A stretch of 64,000 bases of DNA from JAXLYE01 sp046351595 (GTDB lineage Bacteria > Myxococcota_A > Polyangia > Palsa-1104 > JAEUJZ01), in NCBI GenBank assembly GCA_046351595.1, contig JAXLYE010000003.1:1-64000 (forward strand). The letters run 5' to 3'. Below, piece by piece: positions 25,506 through 38,193 of this stretch. Positions within the stretch are counted from its first letter, which is position 1; every line of letters starts with the position of its first letter. The notes under the pieces are model-generated. The model ran no database searches. It was not told the origin of the DNA and saw nothing but the letters and a program-made list of their open reading frames with translations. The position numbers were made by a program, and so were the translations under genes.

Positions 25506-26326
25506 GCCCGACCGAGCGCGCGCGCGGCCCGCTGCGCGCCGTGATCTTCGACTGGGCCGGCACCCTCGTCGACTTCGGCAGCCTGGCGCCGGTGCGGGCG
25601 CTGCAGGCGCTGTTCGCGGCGCACGGCGTGCCGATCACCCCGGCGCAGGCGCGCGGCCCCATGGGCCTGCACAAGCGCGAGCACATCCGGCGCCTCGCCG
25701 AGCTGCCCGAGGTCGCGGCGGCCTGGCAGGCGCGGCACGGGCACACCTTCAGCGAGGCCGACCTGGACGCGCTGTACCGCGCCTTCGTGCCGCTGCAGCA
25801 GCAGGCCCTCTGCGAGCGGGCGCGGCCCCTCCCCGGCGTCCCCGAGCTGCTCGCCGAGCTGCGGCGGCGCGGCCTGCGCCTGGGCGGCACCACCGGCTAC
25901 ACCGCCGAGATGGCGGCGACGCTGCTGCCGCTGGCCGCGGCGCACGGGGTGGTGCTGGACGCGGTGGTGACGGCGTCCGAGGTGCCCGAGGGCCGGCCCG
26001 CGCCGTGGATGGCGCTGCGCTGCGCCGAGCAGCTGCGCGCCTGGCCGATGTCCGCGCTGGTCAAGATCGGCGACACCCCCGCCGACATCGACGAGGGCCG
26101 GGCCGCGGGCATGTGGACGGTGGGCCTGTGCGGCTGCGGCAACGAGCTCGGCCTGGACGAGCCCGAGCTAAACGCGCTGCCCGAGCGCGAGCGCACCGAG
26201 CGGCTCGGCGCGGCCCGGGCGCGGCTGCGCGCGGCCGGTGCCCACGCCGTCGCCGACGGGCCGGCGGACGTGCCCGCGGTCCTCGACGTCCTGTCGCTGC
26301 GCATCGGGCGGGGCGATCGACCCTAG
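25502..26326 (+). CDS. phnX: Phosphonoacetaldehyde hydrolase (phosphonatase)
   Basis: A 274-residue HAD-superfamily enzyme cleaving phosphonoacetaldehyde into acetaldehyde and phosphate, the second step after PhnW. VIFDWAGTLVDFG has the nucleophile Asp17 (with the family's W and A instead of a second Asp), and MGLHKREHI holds the Schiff-base lysine Lys58. The 41-residue spacing matches characterised phosphonatases. LGGTTGYTAEM is motif II and VKIGDTPADIDEGRAAGM is motif III/IV. It is translationally coupled to phnW, so the two make a complete aminoethylphosphonate degradation unit. Confidence 0.95.
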   Translation: MSPTERARGPLRAVIFDWAGTLVDFGSLAPVRALQALFAAHGVPITPAQARGPMGLHKREHIRRLAELPEVAAAWQARHGHTFSEADLDALYRAFVPLQQQALCERARPLPGVPELLAELRRRGLRLGGTTGYTAEMAATLLPLAAAHGVVLDAVVTASEVPEGRPAPWMALRCAEQLRAWPMSALVKIGDTPADIDEGRAAGMWTVGLCGCGNELGLDEPELNALPERERTERLGAARARLRAAGAHAVADGPADVPAVLDVLSLRIGRGDRP

Positions 26327-26387
26327 GGCGTGGCTTGGCCGCCGTGTTCGCACCGGCCCGCCGCCCGCGTTCCGCTAGAGTGCGGAC

Positions 26388-26741
26388 ATGACGCTCTTCC
26401 GCGCTTCGGGCCTGCTCATCGCGCTGGCCTTCTCCGCCCTGCTCGGGTGGATAAACTATGGCGCCCTCTCAGAGGCCTACGGCAGCGGGCCGCCGTACTA
26501 CGGGCGCACCGTCAATTTGGACAAGTGGAGCGACCCGCTGCCCGGGCTGCTCATGCTCGACGTGCCGGCGCTGCTCATGCTGGCCGCGGCGACGGCGCTG
26601 TTCCTGCGCCGGCAGCGCGAGCGCGAGGCCCTGGAGGCGGTGCCGCCGCCCCCGGCTCCGGGCGACCTCGATGCGCCCGGCAACGGCGACGACGGCGACG
26701 ACGGCGACGACGAGGTCGGTGGCGGCGGCCGCCCGCGCTGA
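26388..26741 (+). CDS. Small membrane protein with acidic tail
   Basis: A 117-residue protein with two predicted transmembrane helices (about residues 5-25 and 52-72, LLMLDVPALLMLAAATALFLRRQ). The cytoplasmic tail contains a GDDGDDGDDE run encoded by a GAC/GGC microsatellite. It starts 61 bp after phnX, so it may be co-transcribed, but there is no evidence of a phosphonate role. No family was recognised. Confidence 0.65.
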   Translation: MTLFRASGLLIALAFSALLGWINYGALSEAYGSGPPYYGRTVNLDKWSDPLPGLLMLDVPALLMLAAATALFLRRQREREALEAVPPPPAPGDLDAPGNGDDGDDGDDEVGGGGRPR

Positions 26742-26746
26742 GCCGC

Positions 26747-27547
26747 TCAGGCGGTCAGGAACAGCCCCCACTTGTCGTCGGATCCGAGCTCCTTGAGCGT
26801 GGCCCAGGTGCGGTCGCGCTCGTAGATGCGGAAGGCGCCGCTCGGGTCCTTGTACTTGGTGGTAAAGTCGCCGTAGGGGTCGTGGACGATGAAGTCGCCG
26901 TCGCAGGTCAGGCCGACCAGGAGCACGATGTGGCCCGAGCCGGTGAAGGCGCCCGACAAGAGCACCGGCCGCCCGGCCACGAGCTCGGCCTCGAGCTCGG
27001 CGCGCGTCCGCTTGCCCGAGAAGCTCGCCGGCACCCCGCGCTGCGTCGCGGCCCAGGCGAGGTTGTCGTGGACCTCGTGCGCGGGCGTGCCGCGGGCGTA
27101 AAGCTCCGGGCTGCTCTCCCGGTAATAGGCGGTCGCGGCGTCGCCGTGCAGGAGCTCGTAGAGCTCGTCCTCGAGCTGCGCGCCCTCGTCGCGGGCGCGC
27201 ACGCCGCGGGACAAAAGCGCCATGGCCAGCGCCGTGACGTTGCAGGTCTTGAGCGGGTCGTGGCGGTTGTCGCGCTGTGTGAGGTAGGGCACCTCGTCGA
27301 GGCAGCGTATCAGTGGGTCGGCCGCGGCCAGCCCGGGCGGCGCCCCGGCACCGAGCCGGTCGCGCGTCGCCGGACCGACCAGGCCGTCGGGCACCAGGCC
27401 ACAGCGCCGCTGCAGCGCGTAGAGGGCGGCCTCGGTCCACAGCCCGAGCTCGCCGTCCGGATCCTTCAGCTCGAGCCCGAAGCCGCGCAGCCGCGCCTGC
27501 ACCGCCGCGACCTGCGCGCCGCGATCACCACGCCGGAGGAGGGTCAT
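26747..27547 (-). CDS. Peptidoglycan-binding domain plus C39-like cysteine peptidase
   Basis: A 266-residue protein from ATG 27547. Residues about 4-66 are a PG_binding_1 module (LLRRGDRGAQVAAVQARLRGFGLEL...DGLVGPATRDRL). Residues about 85-260 resemble the C39-like peptidase fold (Peptidase_C39_2), with catalytic Cys102 in LKTCNVTALAMAL, His206 in GSGHIVLLVG and Asp223 in IVHDPYGD. No signal peptide is evident, so export must be by another route, or the cell-wall module works on internalised or released material. A role in muropeptide or peptide cleavage is inferred from the domains. The gene lies 23 bp downstream of the kinase gene on the same strand. Confidence 0.82.
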   Translation of the reverse strand: MTLLRRGDRGAQVAAVQARLRGFGLELKDPDGELGLWTEAALYALQRRCGLVPDGLVGPATRDRLGAGAPPGLAAADPLIRCLDEVPYLTQRDNRHDPLKTCNVTALAMALLSRGVRARDEGAQLEDELYELLHGDAATAYYRESSPELYARGTPAHEVHDNLAWAATQRGVPASFSGKRTRAELEAELVAGRPVLLSGAFTGSGHIVLLVGLTCDGDFIVHDPYGDFTTKYKDPSGAFRIYERDRTWATLKELGSDDKWGLFLTA

Positions 27548-27570
27548 GCCTGAGCCTACCGAATCTGCGG

Positions 27571-29907
<2,337 letters not shown>

Positions 29908-29965
29908 TATCCCTAAGATACCTGAACCGCCGCAAAGTTTGGCGCCCGGTCAGGCCGCCCGGGCC

Positions 29966-30427
29966 TTGCAGGGCCTCCACAAGGCCCTTGCTGGGCCTCC
30001 GCCAGGTAGCTGCTTGGCCTCCGCCAGGTAGCTGCTTGGCCTCCGCCAGGTAGCTGCTTGGCCTCCGCCAGGTCCTTGCTGGGCCTCCGCCAGGTAGCTG
30101 CTTGGCCTCCGCCAGGTCCTTGCTGGGCCTCCGCCAGGTAGCTGCTTGGCTTCCGCCAGGTAGTTGCTTGGCCTCCGCGCGGGGTTCTGCTTGGCCTCGC
30201 CTGGTAGTCGCTGGGCCTTCGCCTGGTAGTTGCTTGCCCTCCGCCAGGTCCTTGCTGGGCCTTCGCCTGGTAGTTGCCTGGCCTCCGCGCGGGGTTCTGC
30301 TTGGCCTCGCCTGGTAGCTGCTCGGCCTCCGGCTGGTAGCTGCTCGGCCTCCGGCTGGTAGCTGCTCGGCCTCCGGCTGGTAGCTGCTCGGCCTCCGGCT
30401 GGTAGCTGCTCGGCCTCCGGCTGGTCC
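29966..30427. repeat. Tandem array of 21 contiguous 22-bp repeats
   Basis: Twenty-one units of exactly 22 bp follow one another with no spacer or indel. The commonest cores are TTGGCCTCCGCCAGGTAG (left half) and TCGGCCTCCGGCTGGTAG (right half, five nearly identical copies at about 30317-30427). A two-unit block containing GCGCGGGGTTCTGC recurs twice (about 30166-30209 and 30276-30319), showing segmental duplication. Because 22 is not a multiple of three, every frame is visited, so it is not protein coding. It fills the 556-bp gap between the thioesterase stop and the kinase start on the minus strand, directly upstream of the kinase. Confidence 0.95.
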
Positions 30428-30463
30428 TTTGCGTCCGGGTCGTGCAGAGCGCACGCAGGGTCG

Positions 30464-30982
30464 TCAGGTTTCGGGGCGCAGCCCGGGCAGGCTCTTGCCC
30501 AGGTCGCGCACGCTGTAGACGCCCTTGCCCTCGGCGATCAGGCTGTCCGGCTTGTCCGAGTGCCAGGCCCGGATGCTGACCACCGCGACGTGGCGGCCGC
30601 GGCGGCTGACCCGCGCCTCGAACATCAGCGCCTCGGGCCGGCCCGGCCGCAGGTAGTCGACGCGCAGGTCGATGGTCGAGACGCGCTCGGTCGGCTTCAG
30701 CAGGGTCCAGGCCGCGGCGCCGCCGCAGGCGTCGATGACCGCGGCGATGACGCCGCCGTGCAGCGCCGGTCGGATCGGGTCGCCGATGTGCTCGGGCCGG
30801 TACGGCAGCCGCAGCCGGCACACCCCGGCCTCGACGGAGACGACCTCGATGCCGAGGTGGTGGTTGAAGGGGATGTAGAGGGTGAACTGCCGCACCACCT
30901 CGAGCATGTCGACGCTCGGAGCCGGCGCCGCGCCCTCGTCGCCGGGGGTTTCGCCGCTGGGCGGCCTTTGGCTGTCGGACAT
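30464..30982 (-). CDS. PaaI-family hotdog thioesterase
   Basis: A 172-residue acyl-CoA thioesterase-like protein. The hotdog helix is PALHGGVIAAVIDACGGAAAW, with the family HGG and catalytic Asp/Glu region. DLRVDYLRPG and GRHVAVVSIRAWHSDKPDSLIAEGKGVYSV complete the fold. The N-terminal 25 residues are Pro/Glu-rich and extra. It is the last gene before the 22-bp array and 18 bp downstream of the divergent-length GT2 gene's neighbour. Substrate cannot be deduced. Confidence 0.9.
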   Translation of the reverse strand: MSDSQRPPSGETPGDEGAAPAPSVDMLEVVRQFTLYIPFNHHLGIEVVSVEAGVCRLRLPYRPEHIGDPIRPALHGGVIAAVIDACGGAAAWTLLKPTERVSTIDLRVDYLRPGRPEALMFEARVSRRGRHVAVVSIRAWHSDKPDSLIAEGKGVYSVRDLGKSLPGLRPET

Positions 30983-31000
30983 GGGCGACCTCCTAGAGGG

Positions 31001-31855
31001 CTAGCTGCCGACGGGGGCGGACGGCCGCGCGCCCGGGGTCTGGGCCTGGGCCTGCTCGGCCGCGACCAGGTCGGCGGCGGCCTCGTCCGCCTCGTCCGCG
31101 GGCGCCTCGGCGGCGGGCGGCAGGAACGACTGCACGGCCGGCGGCGCCACCGGCTTCATCGACGAGGGCGCGAAGCGGTAGCGCAGCATCTCGAAGAGCG
31201 TGTCGGCGGCGGCGCGCAGGCTGTTGAAGCTGCTGGAGCCGACGCGGCGCGGCTGGTAGTCGATGGGCAGCTCGACGATGCGGGCGCCGATGCGGCGCGC
31301 CTCGGCCAGGAGCTGCCCGTCGATGAACACGGTCTCGGCGCTGAGCTTGATGCCGTCGAGGACGCGGCGGCTCACCAGCTTGAACGAGAAGTTGACGTCG
31401 CGCACGCGCACGCCGAAGAGCACGCGCATGAGGAAGTTGTACACGCGCGAGTACAGGGCGCGGCGCGGCGTATCGAAGCGATTGATGCGGTAGCCGATGA
31501 CCAGGTCCGCCTCGCCGACGTGCGGCAGCGTGCGGCGGACCTCCGACAGGTCGATGGGCAGGTCGCTGTCGGTGTAAAAGACCAGGTCCGAGCTCGCCGA
31601 GGTGAAGCCGGTGCGCAGGGCGGCGCCGTAGCCGAGGTTGCGCGGGTGCTGCACGAGGCGGACGTGCGGGTCGCGGCGCATGAACTCGCGCACCACGTCG
31701 GCCGAGCCGTCCTTGCTGCCGTCGTCGACGACCAGGATCTCGTAGTCGGGGAAGCCGAGCGCGGGGATGACCGTGAGCGCCTGGGTCAGCGTCGCGGCGA
31801 TGTTGTCGCGCTCGTTGTACATGGGGAAAAAGATCGAGAAGCTGCGCGGGGGCAA
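31001..31855 (-). CDS. Family 2 glycosyltransferase, dolichol-phosphate-mannose synthase-like
   Basis: A 284-residue GT-A fold transferase. SIFFPMYNERDNIAATL opens the domain. ILVVDDGSKDGSADVV is the nucleotide-sugar region, FYTDSDLPIDL is the DxD-type metal site and NRFDTPRRALYSRVYNFLMRVLFGVRVRDVNFSFKL is typical of DPM1/undecaprenyl-phosphate sugar transferases. There is no C-terminal membrane anchor; instead a Pro/Ala/Glu-rich tail. The TTG at 31855 is chosen because AAGGAG lies 6 nt upstream and it begins LPPRSFSIFFPMYNE. The frame is open further upstream to 32020, but that part is repetitive and not conserved-looking. It probably transfers a sugar to a polyprenyl phosphate. Confidence 0.88.
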   Translation of the reverse strand: MPPRSFSIFFPMYNERDNIAATLTQALTVIPALGFPDYEILVVDDGSKDGSADVVREFMRRDPHVRLVQHPRNLGYGAALRTGFTSASSDLVFYTDSDLPIDLSEVRRTLPHVGEADLVIGYRINRFDTPRRALYSRVYNFLMRVLFGVRVRDVNFSFKLVSRRVLDGIKLSAETVFIDGQLLAEARRIGARIVELPIDYQPRRVGSSSFNSLRAAADTLFEMLRYRFAPSSMKPVAPPAVQSFLPPAAEAPADEADEAAADLVAAEQAQAQTPGARPSAPVGS

Positions 31856-32253
31856 GGCGGACTCCTTGAGGCTAAGTAGGCGGCCACGGACGCGACGACC
31901 GGGGCTCGGCTGCGAGGCTCGGCTGCCAGGGCTCGGCTGCCAGGGCTTTCTTGCCAGGGCTTGGTTGATGAGTCGGCGGGCGCGGCACGGTGCGGTCGCG
32001 ACGGGAGCTCTCCCGCTCATAGCCGTAAATCCGACCTCCGGTCAATGAGCGGGTGCGGCGCAGCGCCGAGGATGGGCCGGCGGGGCGGCGCGGCGGGCCG
32101 GCGGTAGACGGGCGGGCCGAGGCCGAGACGGGCGGGCCGGGACCTGGACCTGGACCTGGACCCGGGCGCTCAGGCCCGTCCCCGCCCGGTGCGGTGGGCG
32201 GGCGTGGCGGAGCTCGGCGGCGCCGGACCGGCGCCGGGTTCCTGGCCGTCGCG
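31856..32253. other. Intergenic region with short repeats and an inverted repeat
   Basis: About 398 bases between the sigma-54 activator stop and the glycosyltransferase start, both on the minus strand. It contains degenerate repeats of GGCTCGGCTGCCAGG (about 31913-31960) and a hexamer run CCTGGA four times near 32143. A 9-bp inverted repeat (CCCGCTCAT at 32012-32020 and ATGAGCGGG at 32045-32053) could end the upstream transcript. No gene is supported. Confidence 0.45.
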
Positions 32254-34068
<1,815 letters not shown>

Positions 34069-34307
34069 GGCAGCGGTGCCCGCGGAGCTTCCACATTTTA
34101 GAACACCTCTTAAAACCGTAGCGAGGAGGCCCGGAGCAGAAGTTGCCGGTCCTTGCCGGTCGTTGGCGCAAAGCGCGGCCCGCCGCCCCGGCCAGCAGGC
34201 CAGAAGGGGCCTGACCCCGTCAGCGCGGCCGGCCGCAGCCCCGGGGCCCAGCCGCATCAGGCGCCAGGCACCCCGCCGCTGCGGCGAGGCCGGGCCGCAC
34301 CTTCCCT

Positions 34308-35021
34308 TCAGGGGGCGCGCAGGTAGGTGTAGTCGTTGGCGGCGCTGAAGTGGCAGCTGGTGCAGACGGCCAGGCCCTGACCGGCGCTGACGTTGCCGCC
34401 GCTCGACTCGTACCAGTAGCGGTTCTGGCCGCCGTCGCCCTGCGCCGTGCGCACCGACACCGCGTAGCCCGTGACCTGACCGGCGGTGTTGTAGATCTCC
34501 AGGACCGACACCGAGTCCGTCGGGTACGGCGTCGCGGTGGCCGCGGCCAGCACGGCGTTGCTGCAGACGCGGCTGGTGCGGCTGTGCGCCACCGTGCGGC
34601 CGCTGACCGGCGTCGGCTCGCAGCGCCACTTCTTGTACTTGCCGCTCTGCAGCCAGCTGTCGATGCTGGTCTCGTCGAGCTGGGCCGGGCGCTGCGCCTC
34701 GGGGTCGGTGGCTGTGCTCAGGTCCGCGGTGCCGCCGCCGGCCATGTCGCCTCCGGTCATCGTGCCGCCGCCGTCGGGGTTCTGGCTGGTCGTCGAGCCG
34801 CCGCAGCCCGCCGAGGTGGCCATGAGGGCCGTGGCGCCCAGGCCCGCGGCGCCCACGAGGCCCAGGGCGGCGACCGCGAGGGCCAGCCCGCCCCATCCTC
34901 CACCCCACCGGCCCCCCCACCGGCCACCCCACCGGCCACCCCACCGGCCACCCCGTCGCTGGGCAGCCGCCTTGTGCGCTGACCGGGCAGGACTCGTTTC
35001 CGCTCTTTTTGTGGTCTGCAT
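34308..35021 (-). CDS. Cytochrome P460-like monohaem c-type protein
   Basis: A 237-residue exported protein. The N-terminus is basic with a WGGR repeat encoded by a 12-bp DNA repeat, then a hydrophobic helix (LALAVAALGLVGAAGLGATALMA) and a possible lipobox near TSAGC. The mature part carries WLQSGKYKKWRCEP, YPTDSVSVLEIYN and GLAVCTSCHFSAANDYTY. The CxxCH binds haem c, and the CH...DYTY ending matches the cytochrome P460 family, some members of which detoxify or oxidise hydroxylamine or nitric oxide. The P460 cross-linking lysine cannot be identified with confidence. An unusual feature is the WGGR array before the signal helix, which may mean the true start is internal. Confidence 0.8.
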   Translation of the reverse strand: MQTTKRAETSPARSAHKAAAQRRGGRWGGRWGGRWGGRWGGGWGGLALAVAALGLVGAAGLGATALMATSAGCGGSTTSQNPDGGGTMTGGDMAGGGTADLSTATDPEAQRPAQLDETSIDSWLQSGKYKKWRCEPTPVSGRTVAHSRTSRVCSNAVLAAATATPYPTDSVSVLEIYNTAGQVTGYAVSVRTAQGDGGQNRYWYESSGGNVSAGQGLAVCTSCHFSAANDYTYLRAP

Positions 35022-35124
35022 CCCTTTTTGTACCTCCGCTCCGCAAAAGGTCCGCTGTGCCGACGAGACCGGGCCTGGCGCACACGGACGAGGGGCCCCC
35101 CGCCGGCCCGGCTCGTCGAAGCGG

Positions 35125-35130
35125 ATTATA
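35125..35130 (-). promoter_or_regulatory. Possible -10 element TATAAT
   Basis: A perfect TATAAT on the minus strand lies in the only AT-rich spot of the divergent region between the cytochrome-like gene and the YbjN gene, about 105 bp upstream of the former. No convincing -35 hexamer is found at the usual spacing, so this is tentative. Confidence 0.3.
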
Positions 35131-35248
35131 AATACGGGCTAGTCGCTCCGTTTGAGAAGGTGATAAGCTGCCGAGGAAGCAGCGCCATTGTTGCCGTCTC
35201 GGGGAGCGTGCCTTTACCGGGTCTGTGCAGCAGCGGCATGGGGGAGTG

Positions 35249-35791
35249 ATGGCGAGCGAAGACAAGGGCCCCGAGCGCCTGGTGAGGAGCTACCAAGAGC
35301 TCCTCGACCTGTTGCGTCGGGACAACGTCATGCACCAGCCCAACCTGGCCGCAGGGGAGGTCCTGATCCCGACGCAGCGGGGTCAGCTCGACAGCGTCCT
35401 CATGATGCGCTGGCAGACGGAGGAGAGCGTGCTGCAGTTCGTGCAGCCGCTGGCCTTCGAGATCCCGGCCGAGCGCATGCAGGCGATGGCGGTGGCGCTG
35501 TCGCGGCTGAACCCGGCGCTCGCCATCTCGGGCTTCGAGCTGTCGTACGAGCGCCGGCGCGTCGTCTTCCGCACGACGCTGCCGCTGATGCCGCGCGGCG
35601 GCCTTCTGCCCGGTGAGATCCAGATGTACTTCCGGATCACGGTGAAGACCGCCGCGGACTTCCTGCCGACCTTGAGCCGCGTCGCCGCCGGCCAGGCCTC
35701 GCCCGACACCATCGTCGCCGACGCGACGCGTGACCTCGAGGCGGTCGAGCGCGGCGCGCAGAAGCCGCCCGACGTGCTCAGCACCTACTGA
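35249..35791 (+). CDS. YbjN-domain protein
   Basis: A 180-residue cytoplasmic protein from ATG 35249 with GGGGGAG just upstream. Segments VLIPTQRGQLDSVLMMRWQTEESVLQFVQPLAFEIPAERMQAMAVALSRLNPAL and SYERRRVVFRTTLPL match the YbjN ('bacterial sensory transduction regulator') fold, which resembles type III secretion chaperones. ITVKTAADFLPTLSRVAAGQ at the C-terminus is also typical. Function is undefined in most bacteria; a chaperone-like or stress role is usual. Confidence 0.82.
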   Translation: MASEDKGPERLVRSYQELLDLLRRDNVMHQPNLAAGEVLIPTQRGQLDSVLMMRWQTEESVLQFVQPLAFEIPAERMQAMAVALSRLNPALAISGFELSYERRRVVFRTTLPLMPRGGLLPGEIQMYFRITVKTAADFLPTLSRVAAGQASPDTIVADATRDLEAVERGAQKPPDVLSTY

Positions 35792-35940
35792 GCCCGCCCG
35801 GCCCGGCGCCCGCCCGCGCAGGCCCCCTCCAGGCCCGAAGCTCCGCCGGGCTGGTTGCGCGCGCGGTGGCGCAGCTGTTTGTCGCCTCGCCGTCGTCGTG
35901 CAAGAATCTGCGCGCCCGCACACCCAAGGAGCTTCTACGA

Positions 35941-36183
35941 ATGGCCGATCAAGAACCGCTTGCCGAGCCGACCCCCGCGGCCAAGCCCGAGCGCACCTGT
36001 CGCTGCGGCTACGCCATCGGCCACCCGCAAGTGTCCCCCGAGCCCCGCTACGGCTTCGGCGGCTGGCTGCTTTTGCTGCTCGGCGCCACGCCCAAGCCGC
36101 GCTACGCCATCTTCAAGTGCCACCGCTGCGGCACCGTCCTTGGCTACAGCCGCGACGAGCGGATCCTGAAAGAGTTCTCGTAG
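35941..36183 (+). CDS. Zinc-ribbon microprotein
   Basis: An 80-residue protein with AAGGAG 10 nt upstream of its ATG. Cysteines appear as TCRCGYAIGHP and FKCHRCGTVLGYS, enough for one zinc site (C-x-C and C-x-x-C). Between them is a hydrophobic stretch GFGGWLLLLLGATP that is too short and turn-rich to be certain as a membrane span. No family was recognised. It stands alone between YbjN and the convergent DUF4397 gene. Confidence 0.7.
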   Translation: MADQEPLAEPTPAAKPERTCRCGYAIGHPQVSPEPRYGFGGWLLLLLGATPKPRYAIFKCHRCGTVLGYSRDERILKEFS

Positions 36184-36244
36184 CGGGCGCGCCCCTCGAG
36201 CGGCCGCGGGCGCCGGGCCCCGCGACCCCGGGCCGCGCCGCGCT

Positions 36245-37651
36245 TCAGGGCAGCGTCGTCGGCAGCAGGCGCACCGACGGCGGCGTCATGGTCGAGGCCT
36301 GCGAGTCGACGATCAGCAGAGCGGTCGGCGGCTTCAGCCCGTTGGTCAGCGAGCCCGCGACCAGGATCGACACCGAGCTGCCCACCACCTGCATCGCGGT
36401 GGCGTCGTCCACGGTCGTCTGCCAGCCCGGCACGCGCGACTCGTGCGTCAGGAACTGGAACGTGCCCGACGGCAGGTCCTCGCTCTGCGGCGCCATCGCC
36501 GACGGGTAGGCGACGCCCTGCACGACGGTGTGGTTGCTCAGCTTGACGTCGAAGGCCGGCGCCCCGGGCACCAGGTTGGCGACCCGCCACGTCCCGCCCT
36601 GCACCGGCCGCGGCAGCGCCAAAAGCCCAAGCGGCGTCATCGAGTCCGCGGCGATGAGCCCGTGGATCGGCAGCATCAGCGTCTGCCCCGGCAGGAGCCG
36701 CAGCGTCGCCTTGCGCTGCACCTTGCCCGAGACCGACTCCTGTACCGTCAGCTCGTAGGTGCCGCCCACGAGCTCGCTGAGCATCGAGGCGCGCTGGTAC
36801 GACAGGTTCTGCGCCAGCTTCATCCCCGACGGCGCGAGCACATCGAGCGCGGGCGCGTCCGGTGAGACGTGCAGGAAGCCGAGCGCGCCCTTGGGCCCCT
36901 CGCTGCTCGGATCCGTCGGCAGGTCGGTCAGCGCGCCGCTCGCCTCGTTCAGCACCGCGACGCGGAAGCGCGCCGCATCACCGGCCAGCGGGTCGGAGTC
37001 GCCGATCGCCAGCGCGGTCAGCGCCGTGCCCTTGGGCACCGTCGCCGGCACCAGCACGCGCCACAGGTCGAACGTCGCGCCGTGCTGCCGCAGCCGCACC
37101 GGCGTCATCGCCGCGATGTCACCGGCCAGCGTCGCGTACGGCGACACCGAGCCGGCGCCCACCGCCTCGAACAGCGTCTTGCCGTCCTTGCTCAGTCCGT
37201 CGAAGTCCGGCGCGCCCTCGGAGGCGTGCAGGAGCCGCAGCTTGACGCCGGCCGGATCGCTCAGGCCCAGCGGCTCGGCCTGCACGGTGACGACCTTGGC
37301 CCCCTTCTCGTCGCGCGTCCACCGCGACAGGAGCAGCAGCCGCTGCCCCTGCTGCAGCACCAGCCCGCTCGTGAACAGCGTCGAGCCCGCGCCCGGCGCG
37401 CGCAGCGCGATCTCGTGCTCGCCGGCCGGCAGCGTGATGCTGCCCTTGGCCTGACGGAAGTCGAGCGTGGCGTAGGCCTGCTTGTCGATGAGCAGCTCGA
37501 TCTTGGGCAGCGCGAAGGCGCCCTGGACGAAGTGCAGCACGGCCGGCTGCTCCGTCGACGGCGGCGGCGTCGGCCGGTCGAGCGGCGCGGGCTCGCAGCC
37601 CAACAGCCCGAGCAGCACGAGCGGCGCACCGGGCATGACTCGAGAGCGCAT
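36245..37651 (-). CDS. DUF4397-repeat lipoprotein
   Basis: A 468-residue lipoprotein from ATG 37651 with AAGGAGGAAG upstream. The lipobox is VLLGLLGC. Three or four DUF4397 modules are visible, each with the phrase (V/L)xxxHxSxxAPxxD: LRLLHASEGAPDFDGL, ALGFLHVSPDAPALDVL and WRVANLVPGAPAFDVKL. These beta-sandwich modules are common on myxobacterial surfaces and probably bind partners or carbohydrates. The gene begins 11 bp after nusB, so it is the last member of the rib-nusB transcript, although a functional link is not evident. Confidence 0.88.
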   Translation of the reverse strand: MRSRVMPGAPLVLLGLLGCEPAPLDRPTPPPSTEQPAVLHFVQGAFALPKIELLIDKQAYATLDFRQAKGSITLPAGEHEIALRAPGAGSTLFTSGLVLQQGQRLLLLSRWTRDEKGAKVVTVQAEPLGLSDPAGVKLRLLHASEGAPDFDGLSKDGKTLFEAVGAGSVSPYATLAGDIAAMTPVRLRQHGATFDLWRVLVPATVPKGTALTALAIGDSDPLAGDAARFRVAVLNEASGALTDLPTDPSSEGPKGALGFLHVSPDAPALDVLAPSGMKLAQNLSYQRASMLSELVGGTYELTVQESVSGKVQRKATLRLLPGQTLMLPIHGLIAADSMTPLGLLALPRPVQGGTWRVANLVPGAPAFDVKLSNHTVVQGVAYPSAMAPQSEDLPSGTFQFLTHESRVPGWQTTVDDATAMQVVGSSVSILVAGSLTNGLKPPTALLIVDSQASTMTPPSVRLLPTTLP

Positions 37652-37662
37652 GGCTTCCTCCT

Positions 37663-38193
37663 TCACTCAGTGGTCTTGTGGCCGCGCTCGTCGCGGCGGC
37701 CGATCTCGGTGAGCACGCGGTCGAGGACGCCGTTGATGAACGCCGCGGACTCGCCCGCACCATAGCGCTTCGCGACCTCGATCGCCTCGTTGATGGCGAC
37801 GCGAGCCGGCGTGTCGGGGCAGTGCATGAGCTCGTAGCTCGCCAGGCGCAGCAGGTTGCGATCGACCCAGGCCATGCGCTCCAGGCGCCAGTTGCGCGAC
37901 GAGCGGGTGATGAGCGAGTCGAGCTCGCCGAGGTGGCCGCGCACGCCGTCGACGAGCTGCTCGCAGAAGCCGCGGACCTCGGCGAGCGCGGCCGCGCGCG
38001 CCTGCTGCGCCAGGACGCGCCCGGCGGGGGTGTCGTGATCCGAGACCGGCTCCTCGAGCCCGTCCTCGTTCTCGCCGCCGACGAGGTGCGAGAAGAAGGT
38101 CGCCACAGCCTGCCGCGTCGACAGCTCGGGCTGGCGCTCGACGCTGCAGAGGATCTGCAGCGCCATCTCACGCGCTTTGCGACGGCTGCTCAT
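37663..38193 (-). CDS. nusB: Transcription antitermination factor NusB
   Basis: A 176-residue protein starting MSSRRKAREMALQILCSVE, the usual NusB opening (R-x-x-A-R-x-x-A-L-Q-x-L). The C-terminal half RMAWVDRNLLRLASYELMHCPDTPARVAINEAIEVAKRYGAGESAAFINGVLDRV is fully conserved. NusB binds NusE and boxA RNA in rRNA antitermination. It is longer than E. coli NusB (139) because of an insertion at about residues 40-65 rich in Glu/Asp. Its start overlaps ribH by 4 bp; ribH-nusB linkage is widespread in bacteria. Confidence 0.96.
   Translation of the reverse strand: MSSRRKAREMALQILCSVERQPELSTRQAVATFFSHLVGGENEDGLEEPVSDHDTPAGRVLAQQARAAALAEVRGFCEQLVDGVRGHLGELDSLITRSSRNWRLERMAWVDRNLLRLASYELMHCPDTPARVAINEAIEVAKRYGAGESAAFINGVLDRVLTEIGRRDERGHKTTE

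Noticed and set aside
29966..30427. CRISPR-like array
   Set aside because: Units are directly adjacent with no spacers, and no cas genes are present; it is a simple tandem repeat.
29913..30821. Long open frames across the 22-bp array on both strands
   Set aside because: The period of 22 bp rotates the frame and the repeats merely lack stops. Part of the frame is the wrong-frame shadow of the thioesterase gene.
34069..35265. N-terminal extension of the sigma-54 activator to 35265
   Set aside because: It overlaps the cytochrome-like gene in another frame, and FHA proteins of this class start close to the ATG at 34068.
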